From positions 1 to 25,336 of IMG/VR virus record IMGVR_UViG_3300010885_005762: 25,336 nt of DNA. One strand, given 5' to 3'. Under the pieces are notes generated by a model, which had not been told where the DNA came from, ran no database searches, and worked only from the letters and a program-made list of their open reading frames with translations. The translations under genes and the position numbers were made by a program. This stretch comes from a virus. Shown in pieces: positions 14,767 to 22,616 of the stretch. Position 1 is the stretch's first letter, and every line of letters starts with the position of its first letter.

Positions 14767-16178
14767 TAACGTATGGGGATAAATTGAGAGCCATCCCAAA
14801 TTGCTGGCCCTCTTTGCGTTGCATAGACTTTCCCTTCAACAGCCTCCGCTTTAGTTTTAGGCATCGGTAATGGATTACCCGTACTACCCGAAGGGCCCGT
14901 AACTCTAGTAGGTGCAGTTTGAGCGGGTGCAGCCGGTTGTGCTGGAGCTACACGTGCTCCACGTAACCGATCAGTTTCTTTAGTCACTAAGCCATCGTAG
15001 TAATCTTGAGCAAGAGTAGTTGGCGTACCTTTTTCTTTGTTAGCCTTATCTTGCTTCTGCAAAGCTCTCAGTTCTTTACTCTGTGGGGAGTTCCAATTTT
15101 CTACCGCTTTAGCAATGTTGTCTCGTGCTTTATCCCCGAGATCAGTACCTGCTTTTGTACCCGCAATCTCTGCTTGTGATGCAGCGGCTCCAGCCCCAGT
15201 AAGTGCAGCCGTAGCTCTGGCTTGTGATGCACCATAAAGCGCAAGATATTTATCTGCACCGCGTTGTTTAAGGACAGACTCCGGAGTTTTAGTGTCGCCA
15301 GCTTCACGTGCAGCCATAACATAATCAGCTACGTAGCTACGCATATCCGTAGGCTTACCCGCAGCGATGAGGCGATCCCGCTCAGACTGGTACATCTTTT
15401 CACCCATCTTGACTGCTTCCAACTCCTCAGCACGTTCTTGGCGCTCCAAGTCAGCACGAGCTTTCATGGTGGTTTCTTCAGCCGTACGGCGGGCTTTTGC
15501 CGCTTCAACAAGTGCTGGCGCCGCTTTAGCTGCACCTGCTGAAATATTCGATAAGGCGTTAGGCGAAGTACCAGAAGCGATCTGCGAACCAAGCGAGATT
15601 AAAAACTCATTAAAGCTTTCACCCTTTTGCTTTTCTGCACGAGACGATGCGCCCTTCAAATATTCCCTGTAGGCTTCGGTTTCAGAACGTGGCACTGAGG
15701 AAATCGCTTCTCTTGCTGCTTTAACGTATTCCTGTAAACCACCAAGTCTTGAAGGTTGCGTTGCAGGCTGAGCGTATAACCCAGTACCTGCGGCTTCGTC
15801 TTGCTGTACAAGCATCCTGTTAATTTTGTCTTCGACGCTACCAGCATCTGCAAAAGCAACAATTCCACCACCTGCAAACGAATCTTCGTTGTACATGCTT
15901 TCAGGTACGGGTAAATCAGCAACACCACCCGAAGGCGCAGCTCCTAATCCCGCCATCTGTGGGCGGGGGGAGAGAACCTGTTCGGCTACAGTTTGCGTAG
16001 GAGCCTGCTCTTGTGCCATAGCACCGCGCATGCGGTCGATAAACATACCAGCAAGGACGGCAGAAGTAGGGTCAATAATCCCCATAGCAGCGGCTTGCTG
16101 AATACGACGTTTATCACCCCCGTACTCTTTAGCGACTTCCTCAGGCGCTTGGAGGCTGTAAGGTTTTGTCATTGCCAT
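14766..16178 (-). CDS. Internal virion (ejection) protein, 470 aa
   Basis: The start is ATG 16178, with AAGAGG about 7 nt upstream. The N-terminus (about 19-50) has YGGDKRRIQQAAAMG and a hydrophobic helix with MFIDRMR, a block typical of uncultured aquatic phage virion proteins. FAGGGIVAFADAG follows from residue 101. The middle (about 190-270) is an Ala/Glu/Lys-rich, probably coiled-coil region (KARRTAEETTMKARADLE), followed by a Pro/Ala/Thr-rich linker and a short C-terminal domain (VYATQRGPAIWDGSQFIPI). Position, between a hydrophobic 308-aa protein and the giant protein, and composition match the T7 internal core set (gp14, gp15, gp16), making it a gp15-like candidate. There is no sequence-level proof of homology. 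Confidence 0.7.
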   Translation of the reverse strand: MAMTKPYSLQAPEEVAKEYGGDKRRIQQAAAMGIIDPTSAVLAGMFIDRMRGAMAQEQAPTQTVAEQVLSPRPQMAGLGAAPSGGVADLPVPESMYNEDSFAGGGIVAFADAGSVEDKINRMLVQQDEAAGTGLYAQPATQPSRLGGLQEYVKAAREAISSVPRSETEAYREYLKGASSRAEKQKGESFNEFLISLGSQIASGTSPNALSNISAGAAKAAPALVEAAKARRTAEETTMKARADLERQERAEELEAVKMGEKMYQSERDRLIAAGKPTDMRSYVADYVMAAREAGDTKTPESVLKQRGADKYLALYGASQARATAALTGAGAAASQAEIAGTKAGTDLGDKARDNIAKAVENWNSPQSKELRALQKQDKANKEKGTPTTLAQDYYDGLVTKETDRLRGARVAPAQPAAPAQTAPTRVTGPSGSTGNPLPMPKTKAEAVEGKVYATQRGPAIWDGSQFIPIR

Positions 16179-16191
16179 GATTGCCTCTTAC

Positions 16192-17118
16192 TTAGGTCTT
16201 TGCAAGGTTGTAAAGGCCAAGACCTGCTAGACCTAAACCACCTACTTGTGATGCAAGGGATGGGGGTGGCACAGCCGTAGTAGCCGTAGAACTCAACCCA
16301 ACTGGTAGCCCACGTAATATATTGCTGTAATAACCCAACTGCTCCATTGGGTAGTCACGCTGGCGTAGGAAATCTGCGTATGCTTGATCAAGACGCTGCT
16401 GTGCAAGACTGCGTTGTTCTGCACCTGCTGTAGATTGCGCCGAGATACGCTGGAGTTTTGCCTGTTGCTCTGCAGAGCCTATGTTTCCTAACTGCGCACC
16501 AAGCTGTCCTGCTTGACCCAGACCTTGAAGACCGAGGTTGGCACCGAACTGTTGATTACGCATGGCTTGGTCATATGCCGACTGTGTGCCTAATGCTTGA
16601 ATACCAGCTAGTTGGTTTTGAAGATTACGTTGGCCTTCAGCTTCAACAATCGCATGACGTGAACCACCAAATGCACCTGAACGTGCAGCGGCAGCACCCA
16701 TACCGGGGAGCCCACGCGAGTAATCTTTGATGGCCTGTTCTTTTTGGTAGTCCACCACATTTTGCATGTAGGGAGACATATATGCAGAAACGGCGTTAGG
16801 GTTGGTCGCCATGTTTTCATATGCAGCGCCAGCACCCAAACTACCTAACCCAGAAAGACCAGTTAATTGTGTTGCGCCAGCAAACTGCGTAGGCGTCGTT
16901 AGCCCCGCTGTTTCTTGTTGAGCAGAAACTTGCCCCGGCGCAAATTCAGCAATACGTTCGGTTTGGTATGGCTGATACGGACGATAGGACTCAGACTGCG
17001 CCCGGTTCATTAAGTTTTCAAAATACGGACGTGCGTACTCCGGCAGGTTGCTAGTCGTCGATGTTGTCGTTACCTGCTGAGGCCCCGATGATGCGGGTGC
17101 TGGACTTCCCTTACCCAT
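16192..17118 (-). CDS. Internal virion (ejection) protein, T7 gp14-like candidate, 308 aa
   Basis: ATG 17118 overlaps the previous gene by 8 nt and follows an AGGAG site. The N-terminus is Ser/Thr/Pro-rich (SSGPQQVTTTSTTS) and then reads LPEYARPYFENLM, a common start of phage internal core proteins. The middle is Gln/Gly/Ala-rich and likely helical and flexible (ANLGLQGLGQAGQLGAQLG). The segment DFLRQRDYPMEQLGYY is followed by a Gly/Leu-rich hydrophobic end (VGGLGLAGLGLYNLAK) able to enter a membrane. T7 gp14 forms the outer-membrane part of the ejection channel, and size, order and composition fit that role here. This is inferred from context. Confidence 0.7.
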   Translation of the reverse strand: MGKGSPAPASSGPQQVTTTSTTSNLPEYARPYFENLMNRAQSESYRPYQPYQTERIAEFAPGQVSAQQETAGLTTPTQFAGATQLTGLSGLGSLGAGAAYENMATNPNAVSAYMSPYMQNVVDYQKEQAIKDYSRGLPGMGAAAARSGAFGGSRHAIVEAEGQRNLQNQLAGIQALGTQSAYDQAMRNQQFGANLGLQGLGQAGQLGAQLGNIGSAEQQAKLQRISAQSTAGAEQRSLAQQRLDQAYADFLRQRDYPMEQLGYYSNILRGLPVGLSSTATTAVPPPSLASQVGGLGLAGLGLYNLAKT

Positions 17119-17560
17119 GATCTGCTCCTAACCCTGCGTCAGCCGCAGGTAGTTGAAACGTTTGCCATAACGGGGTGTGCCCGTCATTCTTAAATATCTT
17201 TGTCCAACCCAACCGTGCTGTCGCTTCTACACCGTCGCAGTTATTGTCGTGCGCCCAGTGCTGCAACAGTTTTAACATAGGTGACTTCCACTGATCTAAT
17301 TGCACCCCACCGCAAAACGTCATGTTCAAATACTTCTTGCGTGGGTAAACAGAAAAATTAGTTACAACCGCACCCTTAATTCCTTCATCATCAAACGCAA
17401 TCCACAGCATGTGATCGTAATCTAGGAGTGCATCACGGATGTCTTCAACTTCATACCGTCCGTGGGTGTACTCTGCAGCACCGTCTAAGTACTTCTCAAC
17501 GTGTTCCCAACACTCTTCAACAAACTCTTTGGGTACCATCGAAACTTGCATTGTACGCAT
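17111..17560 (-). CDS. GNAT-fold-like internal virion protein (T7 gp13-like position), 149 aa
   Basis: ATG 17560 overlaps the upstream stop (TGATG). A TTG one codon earlier is a less likely start. The layout suggests a GNAT-type acetyltransferase fold: an early helix pair (EECWEHVEKYLD, VEDIRDALL), a strand followed by turn and strand (MLWIAFDDEGIKGAVVTNF), a central strand (KYLNMTFCGG), a long helix (MLKLLQHWAHDNNCDG), then VEATARLGWTKIF and KNDG. The C-terminal order matches how many phage GNAT-like structural genes end. T7 gp13 holds the same position at the head of the internal protein cluster and has been linked to this fold. The usual acetyl-CoA loop (Q/RxxGxG/A) is not evident, so enzymatic activity is doubtful. 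Confidence 0.7.
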   Translation of the reverse strand: MRTMQVSMVPKEFVEECWEHVEKYLDGAAEYTHGRYEVEDIRDALLDYDHMLWIAFDDEGIKGAVVTNFSVYPRKKYLNMTFCGGVQLDQWKSPMLKLLQHWAHDNNCDGVEATARLGWTKIFKNDGHTPLWQTFQLPAADAGLGADHG

Positions 17561-18900
17561 CAACCCGGTAAGAACCGTGCGGCTTTAGTGTCCTCACCCC
17601 GCTTAGCATGCTTACGGGAATTGTGAACGCGATCCATCATGGCATAGAGCTTTTTTGCCCCTGCTTTAGATGAGCCATTACCCAACTCGGACACGGTGCG
17701 GGCATCGACCACGAACTCTCCGTCGGCTAACCGAGCTTCCTGCTTGCCTTCAATATTTGCACGGATAGAGTCGCTAGTGCCATCGCCCGGACCTTGCAGG
17801 AAACGCCCACCCGCGTTGTATTCTGGCAGTGCAGCAATACCGCCAACCGCCATCATCTGCGCCCCTGTAGCCGGGTTAATCTGCGCATCGTAGCCACCCA
17901 CTACCTCATTAGCTGTAGGCGAAGACTGCACGCTATACCCAGCCTTACCTGCGGCTAAATTACTCATAGGGTACATTGCATTGTCATTTGGGCTAATTGC
18001 ACCGCCAAGAGCCATCAACCCGCCGCTAGCCGCGCCGATATAACCGGGATAGGGATTTACATCGTTAAAGTACTGGTACTCTTGGCTGCTTAATGGATTA
18101 CGGTTAAATTGTGCAGTGCGTATGGTGGGGCGATAAGGGCCTGTGTAATTCGAAGGCGCTGTCGTAGTCGTAGGTGTAGCAGAACCAGAGCTACCGAATA
18201 AGGATCCACCTAACCCAATTACTGTAGGTGCCGCAGCAGCCATAACTCCTTTAGGGCCACCTAAAGCTTGTGAGTATTTATCATAAAAAGCAGAAGGCTG
18301 GTCAAATGCAGCTTTAGCTCCTTCCCACATATTGCCAGCACGGTCAGAGATATCCCCTAAACCCATAGTGGAGCGTGTGAACCCTCGAGTATCCGCTAAG
18401 GGGTTGGGTCCGGCACCTTGTTCAAGTAGTTTTCCTCCTTCACCTGTTACGTTGGGCATATTGGCAAGGCTTGGTGCGCCCGTTTCCGCACCAGCTAATG
18501 CTTCAGGAGGTAAAACGGTATCTAAACCCATACCCCCAACTTCTGCACCCAATCCAGCCGCAGCCGTACCCAGACCCGCGCCACCGAATGCGCCAAGTCC
18601 TGCCATCAAACCTTTACCAAGATCACCAGTTTGTAAGGCGGTATACCCACCAACAAGTCCTGCTGCTAACGGAGCACCTATACCGGGGATCATGCTAAGA
18701 CCTATACCGGCGATTGTCGGCAGTAAGGAATCAAGGAAGTTAGCTTCGGGTAAGCCCGTATCAGGGTTAACGGTGAGCGATCCACCGTGCGCCATAGCCA
18801 AAGACTGCAGACCCTGCACCTCGCGTGGGGTCATATGAACGAGCATCGAGTCGCCGTTCCTGCCTAGCTCAGCGATGCCTTGTGCAATTTGTTTAGTCAT
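17560..18900 (-). CDS. Gly-rich virion/ejection protein with conserved DGEFVVDA tail domain, 446 aa
   Basis: The start is ATG 18900. MLVHMTPREVQGLQSLAMAH (residues 19-38) and GSLTVNPDTGLPEANFL are of a kind seen in aquatic phage virion proteins. Residues about 58-125 are Gly/Ala/Leu-rich and hydrophobic (IAGIGLSMIPGIGAPL, GLGAFGGAGLG), probably able to insert into membrane. Two short hydrophobic Gly-Gly motifs lie at 293-300 (GGLMALGG) and 350-357 (MAVGGIAA). The C-terminal domain (about 370-440) contains GPGDGTSDSI, LADGEFVVDA and LGNGSSKAGAKKLYAMMDRV, a block repeatedly found in phage structural proteins. It lies directly before the GNAT-like gene and is probably packaged and ejected. The exact function is unknown. 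Confidence 0.75.
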   Translation of the reverse strand: MTKQIAQGIAELGRNGDSMLVHMTPREVQGLQSLAMAHGGSLTVNPDTGLPEANFLDSLLPTIAGIGLSMIPGIGAPLAAGLVGGYTALQTGDLGKGLMAGLGAFGGAGLGTAAAGLGAEVGGMGLDTVLPPEALAGAETGAPSLANMPNVTGEGGKLLEQGAGPNPLADTRGFTRSTMGLGDISDRAGNMWEGAKAAFDQPSAFYDKYSQALGGPKGVMAAAAPTVIGLGGSLFGSSGSATPTTTTAPSNYTGPYRPTIRTAQFNRNPLSSQEYQYFNDVNPYPGYIGAASGGLMALGGAISPNDNAMYPMSNLAAGKAGYSVQSSPTANEVVGGYDAQINPATGAQMMAVGGIAALPEYNAGGRFLQGPGDGTSDSIRANIEGKQEARLADGEFVVDARTVSELGNGSSKAGAKKLYAMMDRVHNSRKHAKRGEDTKAARFLPG

Positions 18901-18928
18901 TTACGCCCCCAGAAAGTGGGTTTTGTCA

Positions 18929-18957
18929 ATAGTATCATGTGTATAGAGCCGACACAA
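18929..18957 (-). promoter_or_regulatory. Possible minus-strand promoter ahead of the ejection gene cluster
   Basis: Reading the minus strand, TTGTGT (18957-18952) and TACTAT (18934-18929) are 17 bp apart, with a TG one base before the -10. This gives an extended -10 form with a weak -35 (3 of 6) and a fair -10 (4 of 6). Initiation would fall near 18922, 22 nt before the ATG at 18900. The gap of 34 nt (18901-18934) is the longest on the minus strand of the window and also holds a small CCCA/TGGG stem. Activity is speculative. Confidence 0.3.
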
Positions 18958-20017
18958 AGCCGATAGTAGCGATGACGGATGCTGTCGCTGGGTACGCAGG
19001 GCTTGTGCTTTTTGTGAATGATTTGATGGTTACGTCTGTTGCGTTTGATGTAAGCCAAAATAATTCTACGTAATCACCAGCATTTAGGTTGATGTAGTAG
19101 TTCCAACCAGAAATTAAGTTGTTTGCTACACCCGCACTCTTCCTAGCTAATAACCCAACCTGACCGGTTGATCCAGCCAGATCCACACCGTTAACACGTA
19201 TCCAAACGTAAGCAGTTTCAGAGGCATTACTAAGGCTAGAGAATTGCCCTGACCATTGAAAGTTATAGGTGCCATCAACTTGCGCCGTGATCTTAGAAGT
19301 CGCTCTGCCTTGAATAGTGGTACTAGCAATCGTGCCGGATGTAGATGTTGAATATGTACCCACACCACCAGCCGTGCCTGTTAATTGGTTAACGATGTAG
19401 ATGCCGTAGGCGGTGATTGTGGTGGAGGCTAAACTAATACTGCTTCCGTCTGGCACGTTGATTAAATAAGTTCCAGTGCTACCCGTACCGCTAATTAGTT
19501 GAGCAATACGCGCCCCTGTAACAAGACCCGCTCCGGCAACCAGATACTGACCGACCGCTAATGTGCCGGAAGATACTGCAGTGACGTTCATCACATTTGC
19601 TGTAATGCTGGCAGTAAAAACAGCACTCGCCCAACCGGTGCCAGTCAAGTGCATGCCGGGGTATATGTAGCCTGAAGTCAGCGCAGAGACTGTGAGTGTG
19701 GTTGCAGCACGAGAACCAGTGAAGTTAGCCGTTTGGTCTGATAATGAAAATTGGTTGGTGGAGTCGATCTGCGTAAACGAAAGCGGCGATGGGTGCGTTA
19801 CCGACCCAGATTGCGACGTGTTGTCTTGGAATGACCCGCTTGGGAACTGCAATAGCGCACCGCTTAAGCTTGGGTTCAGCAAGCTACCGAAGACGTTATC
19901 CAATTGGTTAAAGTACAAGCGCAGGACGTTACTAAACTGATCCTGATAGCGCTGCTCGTACGCAACCGGACCGATAGGTAAGTTCGGTGCTTTTGGCGGG
20001 ATAAGGCGTTGAACCAT
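18935..20017 (-). CDS. Tail-associated protein with repeat modules and C1q/TNF-like beta end, 360 aa
   Basis: ATG 20017 overlaps the preceding stop (TAATG). Residues 1-45 (RLIPPKAPNLPIG, then YEQRYQDQFSNVLRLYFNQL) form a helical attachment region typical of proteins joined to the tail hub. The centre (about 95-240) is Ser/Thr/Gly-rich with beta-type repeat segments such as LTVSALTSG, GTGSTGTYLINV and GTAGGVGTYSTSTSG. The last 120 residues (KITAQVDGTYNFQWSGQF through GDYVELFWLTSNATDV) resemble a C1q/TNF-like jelly-roll, often used by phages for receptor binding or as an adhesion module. Neighbours are the 704-aa tail protein and the ejection cluster. A tail spike, fibre or adaptor role is likely. 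Confidence 0.75.
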   Translation of the reverse strand: MVQRLIPPKAPNLPIGPVAYEQRYQDQFSNVLRLYFNQLDNVFGSLLNPSLSGALLQFPSGSFQDNTSQSGSVTHPSPLSFTQIDSTNQFSLSDQTANFTGSRAATTLTVSALTSGYIYPGMHLTGTGWASAVFTASITANVMNVTAVSSGTLAVGQYLVAGAGLVTGARIAQLISGTGSTGTYLINVPDGSSISLASTTITAYGIYIVNQLTGTAGGVGTYSTSTSGTIASTTIQGRATSKITAQVDGTYNFQWSGQFSSLSNASETAYVWIRVNGVDLAGSTGQVGLLARKSAGVANNLISGWNYYINLNAGDYVELFWLTSNATDVTIKSFTKSTSPAYPATASVIATIGFVSALYT

Positions 20018-22131
20018 TAGCGGCGACCATCCGTACGGATATCAATACGTGGTGTACCTAGCTGCCATGCAATGCCAAGCGCAGTGGAGTCAATCCTGAA
20101 CGCCATCTGGCGACCACGCAATCGTGTGTAGATCTGATTGGTGTACTGCTCAACCGGAATCTTGGACGATAGATCAATCGCACCTGATGCTGATGTACCG
20201 TAGTTTGCACCGGGGAAGTTGCGCGGCTTTAGCGTCATCGTAACTTCGGGTGTGGTCGCTGTGCTAGATGTGAAGTTAATGTCTGGGATCATGCGCCACA
20301 CAAAGCTCAACTGATTACCGTCGGCAATATCAAAGTCAGACGATTCAATGTAAGACTCAATCGGCACCAGCGTGTCATCATCACCGTTATCTAAGCCTGT
20401 CTCGTGGAAGATGATGGAGTTCGTCACACCTGAACTAATCGCTGTGTAAGCAGCATGCGATGCAACCGTCGTGTTGTTAACCCCGCGTGTACAGCCAGTA
20501 AAGGTGTTACCCGTCTTGCCAGTGTAGGTGATGTCCTCAGAGTCAATCGTCAGCGTACCTGAGTTTGGATAGCTCGTACCATCAACCACCACGATAGTTT
20601 GGTTAGCTGCAGTTGAAGCGGTGAGCGCAGTCAACAAGAACGTGTTCTGTACGCTATACACACCCATCGGCGTAGTCTGTAGTGGGCTATCAAGCCAAGC
20701 CGTACGGTTTAACGTGCCGTAGTACCAGATGCGCTCTAGGTGGTTGTAAATTACGTAACGGTCATTTACGTCAGAATCTGCTGATGGGTAGTGCCACCAC
20801 ACTTCGTTGTAGCCCTCGTTAGAGCCGCAGACAATCTGCTGCTGTTGGCTGAAGTTTAAGTCGTTAAAGATGTACTGGCGTAGGGCGCACGGCAGCGTCT
20901 CAACGCGACCGGTATAGGTGTAGAACTTATCCACGCCCATCCAGTAAGTCACGTTGTTTACGGTGATTGCAGCGTTAGGCGCGATGATAGAGATGTTATC
21001 CATCAACAACTGAAAACCCCAAACGTACGGCGGTCCGAGGTACTGCATGGAGTAGATCGCCGCATCAGACCAGATCAAAATCTCCTGACGGGTAATCACA
21101 GAAGTTACAAGGTATGAGCCTGTGGCTAGGCGCTGTTCCCCTGACTGATTAGTGGATGCTGGCACCCAAGTAAACGGATCTTCTTGGTCAGACCAGCGCA
21201 CAAGCATCGGGTCAAACGTCGTATTAGCATCCGTCGGGTCGTATGGGTTAGAGCCAATAGCGATGGTGAAGCGCTGAACGTCAGAAGAAACAATTTGAAA
21301 TGTCTGGTTAGGTATGAAGTCGGTAATTGTGGATGGGTAACCCGCAGCCGTACCTGCAGCCTCAAGGGTAATAGCGCGAGTTGTGAAGCCTGTATCACGC
21401 ACCCAGTAATAGATGTCCCCGCCACGAGGCGCTAGGAGCAGGTTGTCACCGTAGTTATCTTGCGTCCATAGCCGTAGCTGCTGACCGACACCCACCGTTG
21501 CTGCAGAACCCCACGTACCACGACTCCATCCACCCGCACCCCAACCAGCGCCTGTTACATATGTAGCAAGACCAGCCGCAAGTAGTAAACGGATCGTTAC
21601 CGTGCCGCCACCTGTCGTGGTGGAAGAAGCAGCCGAAGTCGCTGCGATTGTGAACGTATTACCGTCAGGCACTGTGACCATCTGGTACTCGCCGCTGATT
21701 GTTAGACCGCCAACCGCCGCAGTGGATGTAATGGTGACAAACGTACCTGCTGTACCGCCATGACCTGAAGCCGTAACCGTAACCAACCGACTGCCGCTCG
21801 TGGTAGCAAATGGAGAGGCACCTAGCGCCACAGCACTAGCGGTATACCCTGCCGCCCACGGCGTGATGTCGTTGTAAGCGCCACCAGTTTGTACGTAATA
21901 CTTTTGGTTTGTACCGACTGCGACTAGGTTGTAGCCGTTTAGCGTGATCCAGTCCCACAGGGTGCGGCAAGTGCCATAGAACGTATTAGCGGACAAACGC
22001 AGCCAGCCGCCGATCTTTTCAGGGTAGCCCGAGCGGAAGCGAATCTTGTCGCAAGCATAGTAACCACCCTCGTTGGAGTAGTTAGTACCTTCGCGGTTCA
22101 CGCCGGGTCGTAGTTGGATTTTCTGTAGCAT
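20017..22131 (-). CDS. Large tail / stabilisation-type structural protein, 704 aa
   Basis: The start is ATG 22131 with AGGA 6 nt upstream. The N-terminus (LRPGVNREGTNYSNEGGYY, then CDKIRFRSGYPEKIGGW) is characteristic of a large podovirus structural family placed near the tail hub. It recalls proteins annotated as phage stabilisation or tail accessory factor (P22 gp10 role). Many Trp/Tyr-Gly blade-like segments suggest a beta-propeller-like fold. Two inserted modules are visible: one at about 115-175 (VTVTASGHGG to TTGGGTVTI), of a type reused in phage tail proteins, and one at about 535-580 (GTLTIDSEDITYTGKTG to TTVASHAAYTA). It probably sits at the tail-capsid or tail-tip interface. Confidence 0.8.
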   Translation of the reverse strand: MLQKIQLRPGVNREGTNYSNEGGYYACDKIRFRSGYPEKIGGWLRLSANTFYGTCRTLWDWITLNGYNLVAVGTNQKYYVQTGGAYNDITPWAAGYTASAVALGASPFATTSGSRLVTVTASGHGGTAGTFVTITSTAAVGGLTISGEYQMVTVPDGNTFTIAATSAASSTTTGGGTVTIRLLLAAGLATYVTGAGWGAGGWSRGTWGSAATVGVGQQLRLWTQDNYGDNLLLAPRGGDIYYWVRDTGFTTRAITLEAAGTAAGYPSTITDFIPNQTFQIVSSDVQRFTIAIGSNPYDPTDANTTFDPMLVRWSDQEDPFTWVPASTNQSGEQRLATGSYLVTSVITRQEILIWSDAAIYSMQYLGPPYVWGFQLLMDNISIIAPNAAITVNNVTYWMGVDKFYTYTGRVETLPCALRQYIFNDLNFSQQQQIVCGSNEGYNEVWWHYPSADSDVNDRYVIYNHLERIWYYGTLNRTAWLDSPLQTTPMGVYSVQNTFLLTALTASTAANQTIVVVDGTSYPNSGTLTIDSEDITYTGKTGNTFTGCTRGVNNTTVASHAAYTAISSGVTNSIIFHETGLDNGDDDTLVPIESYIESSDFDIADGNQLSFVWRMIPDINFTSSTATTPEVTMTLKPRNFPGANYGTSASGAIDLSSKIPVEQYTNQIYTRLRGRQMAFRIDSTALGIAWQLGTPRIDIRTDGRR

Positions 22132-22139
22132 GGTCGTTC

Positions 22140-22616
22140 CTAAGACAGATACAGCGCCCGTTCGTCATTTCGGCGCTTGACTAAGCCCGGAAGTATTTTA
22201 CCCCCACCTTTGGTGTATAGCAGGAAAGCATCGGCTGCGGCTTCAAATTCTCCCCTGTTGTGTTTCATGCGGATGCTTGAGCGCTGTAGCGTCCCTAACC
22301 CGAAATTGAAGCTAATACTAACCAAGGCATCGAACCGCTGCTGAGTAAGCCCAGTAGGGCACATTCGAGCCACACCCCGCTCAAAGCTACTAAGATCGTT
22401 AGCCAAAATCGCATCTACTTCTTCCTTCGTAAAAGTTCTGTTGTCTTCAGGACGAAGATCCACTTCCATGCGCCGTTCTACAGGCAACGCACCTTGTGAC
22501 GGATACATCACATGGCCCACGCCAATCGTCCACAACTTAGCGGGGCACCGATACGGTTTAAATCTCACACCTTCATGGTGCTTGATCATCTCAATGGCTT
22601 TAGCCGAGACGTTCAC
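22140..22616 (-). CDS. GH24 T4-type lysozyme endolysin, 158 aa
   Basis: The protein cleaves the glycan strands of host peptidoglycan at lysis. The catalytic signature is Glu15 (HHEGVRF), Cys24 (YRCPAK) and Thr30 (WTIGVGH), the Glu-8aa-Asp/Cys-5aa-Thr arrangement of phage lysozymes, with Cys in place of the T4 Asp. The family's C-terminal helices (LTQQRFDALVSISFNFG, LPGLVKRRNDERALY) are complete, so the enzyme looks intact. There is no signal peptide or SAR-type N-terminal membrane helix, so release should depend on a holin pore. The start is GTG 22616 in a GTGA overlap with the holin stop, suggesting translational coupling. Confidence 0.95.
   Translation of the reverse strand: MNVSAKAIEMIKHHEGVRFKPYRCPAKLWTIGVGHVMYPSQGALPVERRMEVDLRPEDNRTFTKEEVDAILANDLSSFERGVARMCPTGLTQQRFDALVSISFNFGLGTLQRSSIRMKHNRGEFEAAADAFLLYTKGGGKILPGLVKRRNDERALYLS

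Noticed and set aside
18332-18838. Plus-strand 168-aa ORF opposite the 446-aa virion protein
   Set aside because: Its Pro/Ala/Ser composition mirrors the antisense of a Gly/Ala-rich gene, and no start signal or neighbouring plus-strand gene supports it.
18924-18929. TTGACA on the minus strand as a -35 box for the 446-aa gene
   Set aside because: No acceptable -10 lies 15-19 bp downstream. The ATG would be inside or next to the promoter.
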